Shown here one piece after another: positions 7,540-15,963 of a stretch of 64,000 bases of DNA. Below the pieces are notes generated by a model. That model saw only the letters and a list, made by a program, of their open reading frames with translations, had not been told where the DNA came from and made no database searches. A program made the position numbers and the translations under genes. Every line of letters starts with the position of its first letter. The first letter of the stretch is position 1. This DNA is from Streptomyces sp. SCSIO 30461. GTDB taxonomy: Bacteria; Actinomycetota; Actinomycetes; Streptomycetales; Streptomycetaceae. Location of the stretch: the NCBI RefSeq assembly GCF_037023745.1, contig NZ_CP146101.1, positions 1,612,001 through 1,676,000 of the forward strand. The letters are read 5' to 3'.

Positions 7540-8658
7540 TCACTCCTCGACCAGGAGCTTCTCGCGCAGCTGCGCCAGCGTCCGTGCCAGCAGTCGCGAC
7601 ACGTGCATCTGCGAGATCCCGACTTCCTGCGCGATCTGCGACTGCGTCATGTTCCCGAAGAACCGCAGCAGCAGGATCCGCTTCTCCCTCGGTGGCAGAT
7701 CCTCCAGCAGCGGCTTCAGCGACTCCCGGTACTCGACGCCTTCCAGCGCCTCGTCCTCCGCGCCCAGGGTGTCGGCCACCGCCGGTGACTCGTCGTCCGT
7801 GTCGGGCACGTCAAGAGACAGCGTGGAGTACGCGTTGGCCGACTCCAGCCCCTCCAGGACCTCCTCTTCGGAGATGCCGAGCCGCTCGGCCAGCTCATGC
7901 ACGGTCGGTGAGCGTCCGTGCTGCTGCGACAACTCCGCCGTCGCCGTGGTCAGCGACAGCCGCAGCTCCTGGAGCCGCCTCGGCACCCGGACGGCCCAGC
8001 CCTTGTCACGGAAATGGCGCTTGATCTCACCGACGACCGTGGGCGTGGCGTAGGTCGAGAACTCGACACCCCGCTCCGGATCGAACCGGTCCACCGACTT
8101 GATCAGGCCGATGGTGGCGACCTGTGTCAGATCGTCCAGGGGCTCGCCCCTGTTGCGGAACCGGCGGGCCAGGTGCTCGACCAGCGGCAGATGCATCCGA
8201 ACCAGCTGATTGCGCAGCTCCGCCCGCTCGGGGGAGCCCTCGGGCAGCCCCCGCAGGGTGATGAACATCGACCGCGCCTCGCTTCGGTCGTCGCTCCGGG
8301 TGTTCGGCTCGGAGCGCGCGCGACCGGCGTCCGTGCGGGCCGCCTGACTGGCGGGGCCGGACCGGGCCGGGTCGTCCGCGCGATCCGGGTGGTTCTCGGA
8401 GTGCTGCTCGTGCTGCTCGCTCATATGGGCCGCCCTCCCCCAGTCCTTCGCCTGGGAGGTACCCCCAGCCTGCGCCTGCTCCGGCGCCTCCGGCACCGCC
8501 GACACGCCGTCATGTCCGTCCACCGCCGGGTGGGGCCTGGCCTGCTGCTCCGGGATGCCCGCTGGGGCGTACCCCGGATCCGCCGGGGCCGCACGTCCGT
8601 CGTGCGGCGTACCGGGAACGCGCTCCTCGTCCCGCACCGGACCTTCCCCGTCGCTCAC
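7540..8658 (-). CDS. sigH: SigB/SigF-type stress and developmental sigma factor SigH
   Basis: A 372-residue group 3 sigma factor. Region 2 carries HLPLVEHLARRFRNRGEPLDD and FSTYATPTVVGEIKRHFRDK; region 3 is TVHELAERLGISEEEV; region 4 ends with SQIAQEVGISQMHVSRLLAR. The sigma core starts near residue 130. The N-terminal 130 residues are Ala/Asp/Ser/Pro-rich and unlike a sigma domain. GTG 8658 overlaps the anti-sigma stop (GTGA), giving the long form. ATG 8424 with no extension would give a 294-residue form. S. coelicolor SigH is known to be made in several sizes from one gene, so both starts may be used. A short repeat lies inside the N-terminal coding region (8433-8468). Confidence 0.88.
   Translation of the reverse strand: MSDGEGPVRDEERVPGTPHDGRAAPADPGYAPAGIPEQQARPHPAVDGHDGVSAVPEAPEQAQAGGTSQAKDWGRAAHMSEQHEQHSENHPDRADDPARSGPASQAARTDAGRARSEPNTRSDDRSEARSMFITLRGLPEGSPERAELRNQLVRMHLPLVEHLARRFRNRGEPLDDLTQVATIGLIKSVDRFDPERGVEFSTYATPTVVGEIKRHFRDKGWAVRVPRRLQELRLSLTTATAELSQQHGRSPTVHELAERLGISEEEVLEGLESANAYSTLSLDVPDTDDESPAVADTLGAEDEALEGVEYRESLKPLLEDLPPREKRILLLRFFGNMTQSQIAQEVGISQMHVSRLLARTLAQLREKLLVEE
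8433..8468. repeat. GGTACC-centred short repeat inside sigH
   Basis: CTGGGGGTACCTCCCAG is followed on the minus strand by GGCGAAGGA and then CTGGGGGAGG. The pattern resembles a short dispersed element I recall as common in Streptomyces genomes. It is read in frame as TSQAKDWGRA in the SigH N-terminal extension. Identification as a mobile repeat is from memory of similar sequences. Confidence 0.45.
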
Positions 8659-9068
8659 GCCGGCCCGGGTCCCGCGCCGCGCTGTTTGTACAGGCTGATG
8701 GACACCGTACGGTCGTCGGCCACGGAGGAGTCGACCTTGCCGGCCAGTGCCGAGAGCACCGTCCAGGCGAAGGTGTCGCGCTCCGGTGCGCGCCCGTCGG
8801 TGGTCGGGGCCGAGACCGTGACCTCCAGGGAGTCGTCGACGAGCCGGAAGACGCAGCTGAGGACGGATCCCGGGACGGCCTGCTGGAGCAGGATCGCGCA
8901 GGCCTCGTCGACCGCGATGCGCAGGTCCTCGATCTCGTCGAGGGTGAAGTCCAAGCGTGCCGCGAGTCCGGCGGTGGCCGTACGCAGCACGGAAAGGTAG
9001 GCACCCGCAGCCGGCAGCCGGACTTCCACGAAGTCCTGGTTCCCGGGCTCGCCTGCGATCTGGGACAC
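8655..9068 (-). CDS. RsbW-like anti-sigma factor for SigH
   Basis: A 137-residue GHKL-type (HATPase_c_2) anti-sigma factor; in S. coelicolor the SigH partner is called UshX or PrsH. It contains the N-box-like IEDLRIAVDEACAILLQQA, typical of RsbW/SpoIIAB, and the C-terminal strand DRTVSISLYKQ. The first residues VSQIAGEPGNQDFVEVRLPA follow a strong GGAGGTGAG site, which sets the start at GTG 9068 rather than further upstream. Its stop overlaps the sigH GTG, so the antagonist and sigma factor are made in a coupled way. Confidence 0.85.
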   Translation of the reverse strand: MSQIAGEPGNQDFVEVRLPAAGAYLSVLRTATAGLAARLDFTLDEIEDLRIAVDEACAILLQQAVPGSVLSCVFRLVDDSLEVTVSAPTTDGRAPERDTFAWTVLSALAGKVDSSVADDRTVSISLYKQRGAGPGPA

Positions 9069-9310
9069 CCTCACCTCCAAAGTGGCACAAGGTCGATCGA
9101 GGCTCCGGGGGGACGGCCCCGGAGCCGGTTGCTGCGCGTCGGTACGCAGTCGGTTACCTGGACTGGCGACGCTATCGCGATCCATGGTGCCGTGTCGCCG
9201 GACCCTTACCCGACGCTGTCACTCATGGTAAGCCCATGGGTACGCACAGTGGCTAGAGGTGTGCGTCGCCCAATTGAGATAAGCCGGCGGAGGGTTGACG
9301 TACCCAGACC

Positions 9311-9571
9311 TCAGACGATCGAACCGTCCGTGTGGCACCAGCGCCAGCTCTCCCCGGGTTCCAGGGTCCGGATGACCGGGTGACCCTCCTCTTCGGCGTG
9401 CCGGGTGGCATGCCGGTTCACCGAGGAGTCGCAGCAGCCCACATGCCCGCAGTGCAGGCAGAGTCGCAGCTGTACGGGGTGCGTTCCGTCCACCAGGCAT
9501 TCCCGGCAGGTATCGCTCAGTTGTGCGGGCTCGGGGCGCGGCAGGTCGAGAACATGGGGGCACTCGCTCAT
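9311..9571 (-). CDS. UBP-type zinc finger protein
   Basis: An 86-residue protein made almost wholly of a ZnF-UBP domain: CPHV, then CRECL, LCLHCGHVGCCDSS, RHATRHAEEEGHPV and WRWCHTDG give the Cys/His ligands for zinc. In eukaryotes this fold binds ubiquitin tails; in actinobacteria its role is not known. ATG 9571 begins MSECPHV, which fits the family. The gene is divergent from the antiporter. Confidence 0.85.
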   Translation of the reverse strand: MSECPHVLDLPRPEPAQLSDTCRECLVDGTHPVQLRLCLHCGHVGCCDSSVNRHATRHAEEEGHPVIRTLEPGESWRWCHTDGSIV

Positions 9572-9615
9572 GATTGCCAGACTACGACGAGCGGGACGGA
9601 CGTGAGGTCGCCGAT

Positions 9616-11214
9616 ATGGACGCACTGCCCCTGGTGGCACTGATCGCGGCGAGCGCGGTGATCGCCGCGGCGGCCCGCAGAACGCCGGTGCCGCCGCCGC
9701 TGTTGCTGGTGACCGTGGGGCTGGCCGCCTCGTACGTGCCAGGCGTGCCGTCGTACACCCTCGACCCGCACATCGTGCTGCCGCTGGTGCTGCCTCCGCT
9801 GCTGCACACGGCCGCGCTGGAGAGCTCGTACCTCGACCTCCGGGCCAACATCCGGCCGATCGCCCTGCTGTCCGTGGGCTACGTGCTGTTCGCGACCCTC
9901 GCGGTCGGCTATCTCGCCTATCTTCTGGTGCCCGATCTGCCGTTGCCCGCCGCGTTGGTGCTCGGTGCCGTCGTGGCGCCCCCGGACGCGGTGGCGGCCA
10001 CCGCCATCGCCCGTCGCCTCGGACTGCCGCATCGCATCACCACGATCCTCCAGGGCGAGTCCCTGGTGAACGACGCCACCGCGATCACCGCCTACCGGGT
10101 GGCGCTGGCCGCTGCCATCGGCGAGGGGGTGACCTGGGCGGGGGCCGTCGGCGAGTTCCTGCTCGCGGCCGTCGGCGGGATCGCGGTCGGGCTGATCCTG
10201 ATGGTGCCGATCCACTGGCTGCGCACACATCTGAAGGAAGCGCTGCTCCAGAACACCCTGTCGTTGCTCATCCCCTTCGTCGCCTATGCCGCCGCCGAGC
10301 AGGTCGGGGCGTCCGGAGTGCTCGCGGTCGTCGTCGTAGCGCTCTTCCTGGGGCATCGTGCCTGGCAGGTGGACTTCGCCACCCGGCTACAGGAAGCGGC
10401 CGTGTGGAAGATGGTCTCCTTCCTCCTGGAAACCTCGGTCTTCATGCTGATCGGACTGCAACTGCCCTACGTGGTCCAGGGACTCGGGGACTACAGCATG
10501 GGGCAGGCCATGTGGTACGCCGTCGCCGTGTTCGTCATGGTGGTGGTGATCCGCTACGTGTGGGTCTTCCCCGCCACGTTCCTGCCGAGGGCACTGTCGA
10601 GCCGGATCAGGCAGCGTGAGCCCGGGGTGAGCTGGAAGGCGCCCGTGATCGTGGGCTGGGCCGGGATGCGCGGCGTGGTCTCGCTGGCCATCGCCTTCTC
10701 GATCCCGCTCGCCGTGCACGGCGGGGAGCCCTTCCCCGCCCGCAACCTGGTGCTGTTCCTGACCTTCACGACGGTCATCGGGACCCTGGTCGTGCAGGGC
10801 CTCACCCTTCCGCCGCTGATCCGGGCGCTGCGGCTGCCGGGTCGTGACGTACAGGCCGAGACCCTCGCCGAGGCCCAGGCGCAGAGCGAGGCTTCCCGTA
10901 AGGCCGAGGAGCGTCTCGACGCGTTGCTGGCCGACGAACGCAACACGCTTCCCGGCCCGCTCGCCGACCGCCTGCGCGGGGTGCTGGAGCGCCGCAGGAA
11001 CGCCGTGTGGGAGCGGCTGGGCGCGGGCAATCCCATCACGGGGGAGTCCGCCGACGACACCTACCGGCGGCTCGCGCGGGAGGTGATCGACGCCGAGCGT
11101 GCGGTCTTCGTGCAGCTGCGCGACGAGCGGCGGATCGATGACGAGATGATGCGCACCCTGTTGCGGCGGCTGGACCTGGAGGAGGCGGCCGCCTACCGGG
11201 AGGGCGCGGACTGA
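9616..11214 (+). CDS. Na+/H+ antiporter, CPA1 family
   Basis: A 532-residue monovalent cation/proton antiporter. It has about a dozen hydrophobic segments over residues 1-410, including the conserved VVAPPDAVAATAIARRLGLP and LQGESLVNDATAI, which hold the ion-binding acidic residues, and WAGMRGVVSLAIAFSIP. A charged cytoplasmic tail of about 115 residues follows. ATG 9616 after GTGAGG was chosen; a TTG at 9574 would add 14 charged residues. Its last 22 bp overlap the convergent PLP enzyme gene. Confidence 0.88.
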   Translation: MDALPLVALIAASAVIAAAARRTPVPPPLLLVTVGLAASYVPGVPSYTLDPHIVLPLVLPPLLHTAALESSYLDLRANIRPIALLSVGYVLFATLAVGYLAYLLVPDLPLPAALVLGAVVAPPDAVAATAIARRLGLPHRITTILQGESLVNDATAITAYRVALAAAIGEGVTWAGAVGEFLLAAVGGIAVGLILMVPIHWLRTHLKEALLQNTLSLLIPFVAYAAAEQVGASGVLAVVVVALFLGHRAWQVDFATRLQEAAVWKMVSFLLETSVFMLIGLQLPYVVQGLGDYSMGQAMWYAVAVFVMVVVIRYVWVFPATFLPRALSSRIRQREPGVSWKAPVIVGWAGMRGVVSLAIAFSIPLAVHGGEPFPARNLVLFLTFTTVIGTLVVQGLTLPPLIRALRLPGRDVQAETLAEAQAQSEASRKAEERLDALLADERNTLPGPLADRLRGVLERRRNAVWERLGAGNPITGESADDTYRRLAREVIDAERAVFVQLRDERRIDDEMMRTLLRRLDLEEAAAYREGAD

Positions 11215-12176
11215 GCGTCCTCTCCCGGTGATCGTGCCGCTGCCGGGTCCGGGCTTCCCGTGATCACGGCGGTCACGGTGGTCCCGGAGGGGAAGGCGCC
11301 TTCGCCGGTGAGTGTGACAAGGGCGTAGAGCAGTTTGGCGACGTAGAGGCGCTCGACGGGGAGCCCGTGCCGCTGCTCGAAGTCCGCGGCGAAGGCGTCC
11401 AACTCCGGAGTGGTCCGTGCGTAGCCACCGAAGTGGAACCGGTCGTCCAGCCGCCAGTCGCCCGTCCGGCCGCCGAATGCCTGCCGCTGGAGGGAGGCGA
11501 CGGCCTCGGCCAGGAACCCGCCCCGGAGTACGGGGATGCCCAGGGCTTTCGCGGGTCTCTTCGCGGGCACCTGCGCGGAGCGGGCCAGCCCGGCGGCCAG
11601 TCCGGCGAGTGTCCCGCCCGTACCGCAGGCCACGGCTACCACGTCCGTGGCACCGCGCAGTTCGCGTCCCAGGTCCGTGCAGCCCTGGGCGGCAAGGGCG
11701 TTGCTGCCGCCTTCGGGGACGACGTAGCAGCCGTCGCCTTCCTGCCCGATACCGAATCGCTCGACCAGGGAGGCCGGCACGCCGGGTTCGTGCTTGCGGC
11801 GGTACGTGGCCCGGTCCACGAAGCGCAGCACCATGCCGTCCGCCGCGCAGCGGGCCAGCGAGGGGTTGAGGGGGCGGCCGGCGAGTTCCTCGCCGCGGAC
11901 GATCCCGATGGTCGGGAAGCCCAGCAGGCGTCCCGCCGCGGCGGTGGCGCGCAGATGGTTCGAGTACGCCCCGCCGAAGGTGAGTATGGGCCGGCCGGCC
12001 GCGGCGGTCAGATTCGGCGCGAGCTTGCGCCACTTGTTTCCCGGCAGGGCGGGGTGGATCAGGTCGTCGCGCTTGAGCAGCAACCTGACGCCGTGCCGGG
12101 TGAAGCGCTCGTCGTCGACCGGCTCCAGGGGGGAGGGGAGCCGGGGTCGGAGACTGCCGAGGTCGATCGCGTTCAC
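11193..12176 (-). CDS. PLP-dependent D-cysteine desulfhydrase / ACC deaminase family protein
   Basis: A 327-residue fold-type II PLP enzyme. The Schiff-base lysine lies in the motif LPGNKWRK at about residues 45-52, and is followed by [13 protein letters not shown]. The phosphate-binding Gly-rich loop is [10 protein letters not shown]. Relatives break D-cysteine to pyruvate, H2S and ammonia, or open 1-aminocyclopropane-1-carboxylate; the two activities cannot be separated by eye. ATG 12176 starts [16 protein letters not shown], as is usual. The 3' end overlaps the antiporter gene by 22 bp in the convergent sense. Confidence 0.85.
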   Translation of the reverse strand: MNAIDLGSLRPRLPSPLEPVDDERFTRHGVRLLLKRDDLIHPALPGNKWRKLAPNLTAAAGRPILTFGGAYSNHLRATAAAGRLLGFPTIGIVRGEELAGRPLNPSLARCAADGMVLRFVDRATYRRKHEPGVPASLVERFGIGQEGDGCYVVPEGGSNALAAQGCTDLGRELRGATDVVAVACGTGGTLAGLAAGLARSAQVPAKRPAKALGIPVLRGGFLAEAVASLQRQAFGGRTGDWRLDDRFHFGGYARTTPELDAFAADFEQRHGLPVERLYVAKLLYALVTLTGEGAFPSGTTVTAVITGSPDPAAARSPGEDAQSAPSR

Positions 12177-12362
12177 CTGGCCATTGTCGCGCCCGCGTCA
12201 GATTGCGCCTCCGGGCTGGGCCGGGCGGGTGGAAACGCCCCCGCCATGCCCCGCTGGTGCGGGACTAGTCCCACTCATTTGTGTAATGGCGGCCGCACTC
12301 TCCGTGATGGAAGGCTTCTTCTCGCAGGTCAAACCATGATTGTTCTGATTGCGAGGAGTCGC

Positions 12363-13796
12363 ATGTCGGTCGGTTCGGTTGGTTCGGTTGGTGGCGAGGT
12401 CCGCGACGGCGGCCAGGACGCGGCGGTGACTCAGCAGAGTCTTGGCACGGCCGCCGCGAGGAACCTGGCGACCACCACCAAGTCGGCGCCCCAGATGCAG
12501 GAGATCACCTCCAGGTGGCTGCTGCGGATGCTGCCGTGGGTCGAGGTCCAGGGCGGTACGTACCGGGTGAACCGCCGTCTCAGCTATTCCGTGGGCGACG
12601 GGAGGGTCACCTTCATCCAGACCGGGGGTCAGGTGCAGGTCATCCCGGCGGAACTCGGGGAGCTTCCCTCGCTGCGGGGATTCGAGGACGCGGCGGTGCT
12701 GGCCGAGCTGGCGCAGCGATGCCGGCAGCGGGAGTTCGCGCCGGGCGAGGTGCTGGCCACGAAGGGGGAGACGGCGGACCGGGTGTTCCTGATCGCCCAT
12801 GGCCGCGTGGAGCGGATCGGCACCGGACCCTACGGCGACGAGGCGGTGCTCGGAGTCCTGGCCGACGGCTCCTACCTCGGTGACCGGTCGCTGGTCGACG
12901 GCGACGCGGTCTGGGACTCCACGGCCAGGGCAGCCACCACATGTGTGGTGCTCCAGCTGACCCGCCAGGATGTGCTGACCCTCGCCGACCGGTCCGAGAC
13001 GCTGGCCGCCCATCTGGTGTCGATGGTGTCCCTGCCGCACCAGCGCACCAACAAGTACGGCGAGGCCGCCATCGACCTGTCGGCGGGGCATGTCGGCGAG
13101 GCGGTTGTTCCGCATACCTATGTCGACTATGAAGCGGCGCCCCGCGAATACGAGCTGAGTGTCGCTCAGACCGTCCTGAAGGTGCACAGCAGGGTTGCCG
13201 ACCTCTACAACCAGCCGATGAACCAGACCGAGCAGCAGTTGCGGCTCACGGTGGAGGCGCTGCGTGAGCGCCAGGAGGACGAGCTCGTCAACAACAGGGA
13301 GTTCGGGCTCCTGGCGAACTGCGACTACGATCAGCGGCTCCAGCCGCACGACGGGGTGCCCGGTCCCGACGACCTGGACGAGCTGCTGTCCCGTCGGCGC
13401 GGCTCCAAGCTCTTCCTCGCACACCCGCGTGCCATTGCCGCCTTCGGACGCGAGTGCAGCAAGCGGGGCCTCTACCCGGACACCGTGGACATCGGCGGCA
13501 GCCGTATCCCGGCATGGCGTGGTGTGCCCATCTTCCCCTGCAACAAGATCCCGATCTCGGACGCCCGGACGACCTCCATCATCTGTATGCGTACGGGCGA
13601 GGACGACCAGGGCGTGGTCGGGCTCCGGCAGAGCGGCATCCCCGACGAGATCGAGCCGAGCCTGTCGGTGCGCTTCATGGGCATCGACGAGCAGGCGATC
13701 ATCTCCTACCTGGTCACCGCCTACTACTCGGCTGCCGTTCTGGTTCCCGACGCCCTGGGTGTGCTGGAGAACGTCGAGGTGAGCCGCTGGCGCTAG
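12363..13796 (+). CDS. Family 2B encapsulin shell protein with cyclic-nucleotide-binding domain
   Basis: A 477-residue protein with an N-terminal low-complexity stretch ([10 protein letters not shown]), a first HK97-like segment (about 35-90), and a cNMP-binding domain (about 110-215: [21 protein letters not shown], then [13 protein letters not shown]). The second HK97-like segment runs from about 240 to the end, with [33 protein letters not shown] and [20 protein letters not shown]. This domain order is diagnostic of Family 2B encapsulins, phage-capsid-derived nanocompartments whose E-loop carries the cNMP domain. ATG 12363 follows GCGAGGAG. The next gene is a polyprenyl diphosphate synthase, a known cargo class of Family 2B shells. 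Older annotations often call such proteins Crp-like regulators, but no DNA-binding domain is present. Confidence 0.88.
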   Translation: MSVGSVGSVGGEVRDGGQDAAVTQQSLGTAAARNLATTTKSAPQMQEITSRWLLRMLPWVEVQGGTYRVNRRLSYSVGDGRVTFIQTGGQVQVIPAELGELPSLRGFEDAAVLAELAQRCRQREFAPGEVLATKGETADRVFLIAHGRVERIGTGPYGDEAVLGVLADGSYLGDRSLVDGDAVWDSTARAATTCVVLQLTRQDVLTLADRSETLAAHLVSMVSLPHQRTNKYGEAAIDLSAGHVGEAVVPHTYVDYEAAPREYELSVAQTVLKVHSRVADLYNQPMNQTEQQLRLTVEALRERQEDELVNNREFGLLANCDYDQRLQPHDGVPGPDDLDELLSRRRGSKLFLAHPRAIAAFGRECSKRGLYPDTVDIGGSRIPAWRGVPIFPCNKIPISDARTTSIICMRTGEDDQGVVGLRQSGIPDEIEPSLSVRFMGIDEQAIISYLVTAYYSAAVLVPDALGVLENVEVSRWR

Positions 13797-13845
13797 GCCG
13801 TACTGCGGAAGTCCCGCCTGGCTCGCGCCGCCTGGCACGCACACT

Positions 13846-13926
13846 CGCTGCGTTGTCGGACTCATCCAAGTGCGTCCAGTACGAGGATGAGTCTCCGCCT
13901 TCCGATCGCACGCACCAGATGCCGCG
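13846..13926. repeat. Structured dispersed repeat, copy 1
   Basis: The core CGCTGCGTTGTCG is followed by a perfect 9-bp stem, GACTCATCC (13859-13867) with GGATGAGTC (13885-13893). Next come CCGCCTT and a GCACGCACC-type segment ending in GCCGCG. The same layout with different stem bases occurs at 39953-40030. It occupies the gap between the encapsulin and synthase genes. Confidence 0.6.
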
Positions 13927-14177
13927 AGCCCCGCTCTCCGGGCGGACGGCGCGCCTCAGGCAGGTCGGCTCAGGCCGGGCCCGGCCCGAGTACTGCGTGG
14001 ACTCCCGCGTCCTACGGGGTGCCGCCGAACCACTCCCGACATCGCCGGCGCAGAACTGCGCCGCTGAGTCGGATACCGCAAGCCACACCCCCCACCCGCG
14101 GGGGCGGCCGAGCCGCCCACCGGCCGCCCCCGCCCCACCTGCGCCCCAACCTCCGACCCCCAGCAGAGGGAGACACC
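13927..14177 (+). other. Intergenic stretch before the prenyl synthase
   Basis: The frame of the synthase stays open back to 13887 and would add about 97 Pro/Arg-rich residues. That stretch uses codons that are rare here (AGA, ATA, ACA, CAA), runs into the structured repeat, and lies upstream of a good ribosome site (GAGGGAG) before GTG 14178. I treat it as non-coding leader. Confidence 0.5.
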
Positions 14178-15224
14178 GTGACGATGACCGGTACGGACAC
14201 CGCCACCGAAGGCCAGGAGGCCGCGGCACTCCTGGAGCGCACCAGGACAGCCGTCACGCCGCGGCTGCGGGACACCGTGGAGTCGCTGCCCGGGTCCATA
14301 CGGCGCATTGCCATGTATCACTTCGGCTGGGAGCGCGCCGACGGAAGCCCGGCTGCAGGCTCGGCGGGCAAGGCCATCCGGCCCGCGCTGGTGCTCGCCG
14401 CGGCCCAGGCGCTCGGCGGGGATGCCCAGCACGCTGTGCGGGCAGCCGCCGCGGTCGAGCTCGCCCACAACTTCACCCTGCTGCACGACGATGTCATCGA
14501 TGAGGACCGCACACGCAGGCACCGGCCCACGGCATGGACCGTGTTCGGTACGCCCGACGCCATCATCGCCGGTGACGCCATGCTCGCCCTCGCCCTGCGG
14601 CTGCTCGCCGAGGACCGGCACCCGGCCGCCGCCGCGGCGTCCGCCAGGCTCGCGGCCTGCGTGATCGAGCTGTGTGCGGGACAGCAGACCGACTGCGCCT
14701 TCGAGGAGCTCGATCCGCACGAGGTGTCCCTCGACGAGTGCCTTGCCATGGCCACGGCGAAGACGGGAGCCTTGCTGGGCTGCTCCTGCGCCCTGGGCGC
14801 CATCTACGCGGGTGCCGGCGAGGAGGAGGTCGCGGCCATGGACGCCTTCGGACGGGAGGCGGGTCTGGCGTTCCAGCTCATCGACGATCTGATCGGGATC
14901 TGGGGCGACCCTGAGCGCACGGGCAAGCCCGCGGGGGCCGACCTCGCGGCGCACAAGAAATCGCTCCCGGTGGTCGCGGCCCTCAGCTCGGGCACGGCGG
15001 CGGGAGGGGAGCTGGCTGAGCTCTACAAGCGCCCCATGGACACGGAATCCGTGCGCCGCGCCGCTGATGCGGTCGAACGGGCCGGGGGGCGAGACTGGGC
15101 CCAGATGGAGGCGGCGGACCGGATGGCAAGGGCGGTGCAGCAGTTGTCCCGGGCGGTGCCGGACCTCGGGGCGGCCGGTGATCTGCTGGCTCTCGCCGAG
15201 TTCGTCACCCGGCGCACCCGCTGA
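14178..15224 (+). CDS. Polyprenyl diphosphate synthase, probable encapsulin cargo
   Basis: A 348-residue all-alpha trans-prenyl diphosphate synthase, which condenses isopentenyl diphosphate with an allylic diphosphate. The first Asp-rich motif is LLHDDVIDED (D104, D105, D108). The second is LIDDLIGIWGD (D236, D237), where the usual fifth-position Asp is Gly. K at GKAIRPAL binds diphosphate. The N-terminus before the first helix is only about 20 residues (MTGTDTATEG...). The GTG start at 14178 follows GAGGGAG; ATG 14184 is also possible. It follows the Family 2B encapsulin gene by 381 bp on the same strand and is closed by a hairpin at 15241. Product chain length cannot be read with confidence. 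Confidence 0.88.
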   Translation: MTMTGTDTATEGQEAAALLERTRTAVTPRLRDTVESLPGSIRRIAMYHFGWERADGSPAAGSAGKAIRPALVLAAAQALGGDAQHAVRAAAAVELAHNFTLLHDDVIDEDRTRRHRPTAWTVFGTPDAIIAGDAMLALALRLLAEDRHPAAAAASARLAACVIELCAGQQTDCAFEELDPHEVSLDECLAMATAKTGALLGCSCALGAIYAGAGEEEVAAMDAFGREAGLAFQLIDDLIGIWGDPERTGKPAGADLAAHKKSLPVVAALSSGTAAGGELAELYKRPMDTESVRRAADAVERAGGRDWAQMEAADRMARAVQQLSRAVPDLGAAGDLLALAEFVTRRTR

Positions 15225-15240
15225 GGGTGCTTTCCGCCAC

Positions 15241-15262
15241 GGCCGGAGTCCTGGCTCCGGCC
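15241..15262 (+). terminator. Hairpin after the prenyl synthase
   Basis: GGCCGGAG, a TCCTGG loop and CTCCGGCC form an 8-bp perfect stem 17 bp past the stop. It separates the synthase from the acetyltransferase gene, which is therefore likely transcribed from its own promoter. Confidence 0.6.
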
Positions 15263-15314
15263 CCAACCCTAGGATCCTTGCGGATCCGTTGGTCGAGCGC
15301 GGAGAGGTCTGGAG

Positions 15315-15923
15315 ATGGGCGTACGGGTAAGGCAGGCCGGAGCGGGCGACCGTGAGGCGGTGGCACGCCTGCTGGACGAGGCATTCATGCACGACCCGGT
15401 GAGCAGCTGGGTCTTCCCCGACGAGAGCCACCGCCGCAAGGTGCACGGCGTGTTCATGGGCATCTTCCTCGACACCGCACTCGCCGAAGGGCGGGTGGAC
15501 ATGACGGTGGACGGGAAGGCTGTGGCCCTCTGGCTCCAGGTGCCCGCGGGGCCGCCCGACCCCGACGACGACACACCGGCCCGGATGCGTGAGGTGGCGG
15601 ACCCGGACAACGAGCGCGCCGAGATGGTCGGCCGGCTCACCGGCGCGGTCCATCCACACGACCGGGCCCATGAGTACCTGCTGCTCATCGCCGTTTCCCC
15701 GGAGCGCCAGGGCGAGGGGCTGGGTACCGCGCTGATCGCCCCGGTGCTGGAGCGTTGCGACCGGGAGGGGGTCCCCGCGTATCTGGAGGCGAGCAGCCTC
15801 CGTAGCAGCAGGCTCTACGAGCGCCTCGGGTTCGCTTTCACGGGGCGCGAGATCGAGCTGCCGGACGGCCCGTGCATGTGGCCCATGTGGCGGGAGCCCG
15901 CCACCGCCCCGTCGGGAGGCTGA
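15315..15923 (+). CDS. GNAT-family N-acetyltransferase
   Basis: A 202-residue acetyltransferase. The acetyl-CoA pyrophosphate loop VSPERQGEGLGTALI (consensus Q/RxxGxG/A) is at about residues 126-140, and the C-terminal SSRLYERLGFAFTGRE is typical of the fold. The acceptor is unknown. ATG 15315 is preceded by GGAGAGG. It lies downstream of the encapsulin and prenyl synthase genes on the same strand, but a terminator intervenes, so a link to the compartment is only suggested. It converges with a TetR gene. Confidence 0.82.
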   Translation: MGVRVRQAGAGDREAVARLLDEAFMHDPVSSWVFPDESHRRKVHGVFMGIFLDTALAEGRVDMTVDGKAVALWLQVPAGPPDPDDDTPARMREVADPDNERAEMVGRLTGAVHPHDRAHEYLLLIAVSPERQGEGLGTALIAPVLERCDREGVPAYLEASSLRSSRLYERLGFAFTGREIELPDGPCMWPMWREPATAPSGG

Positions 15924-15963
15924 CGGACCCCATCGGGGAAGCGCCGAGGGCCGGTGCTCCCGG

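Noticed and set aside
9069..9185. Longer anti-sigma factor starting at 9185
   Set aside because: The strong GGAGGTGAG site directly before GTG 9068 and the family length favour the shorter protein.
13887..14177. N-terminal extension of the prenyl synthase as a targeting domain
   Set aside because: Codon use is poor for this genome, it runs through a dispersed repeat, and GTG 14178 has a good ribosome site. It is kept only as a point to test.
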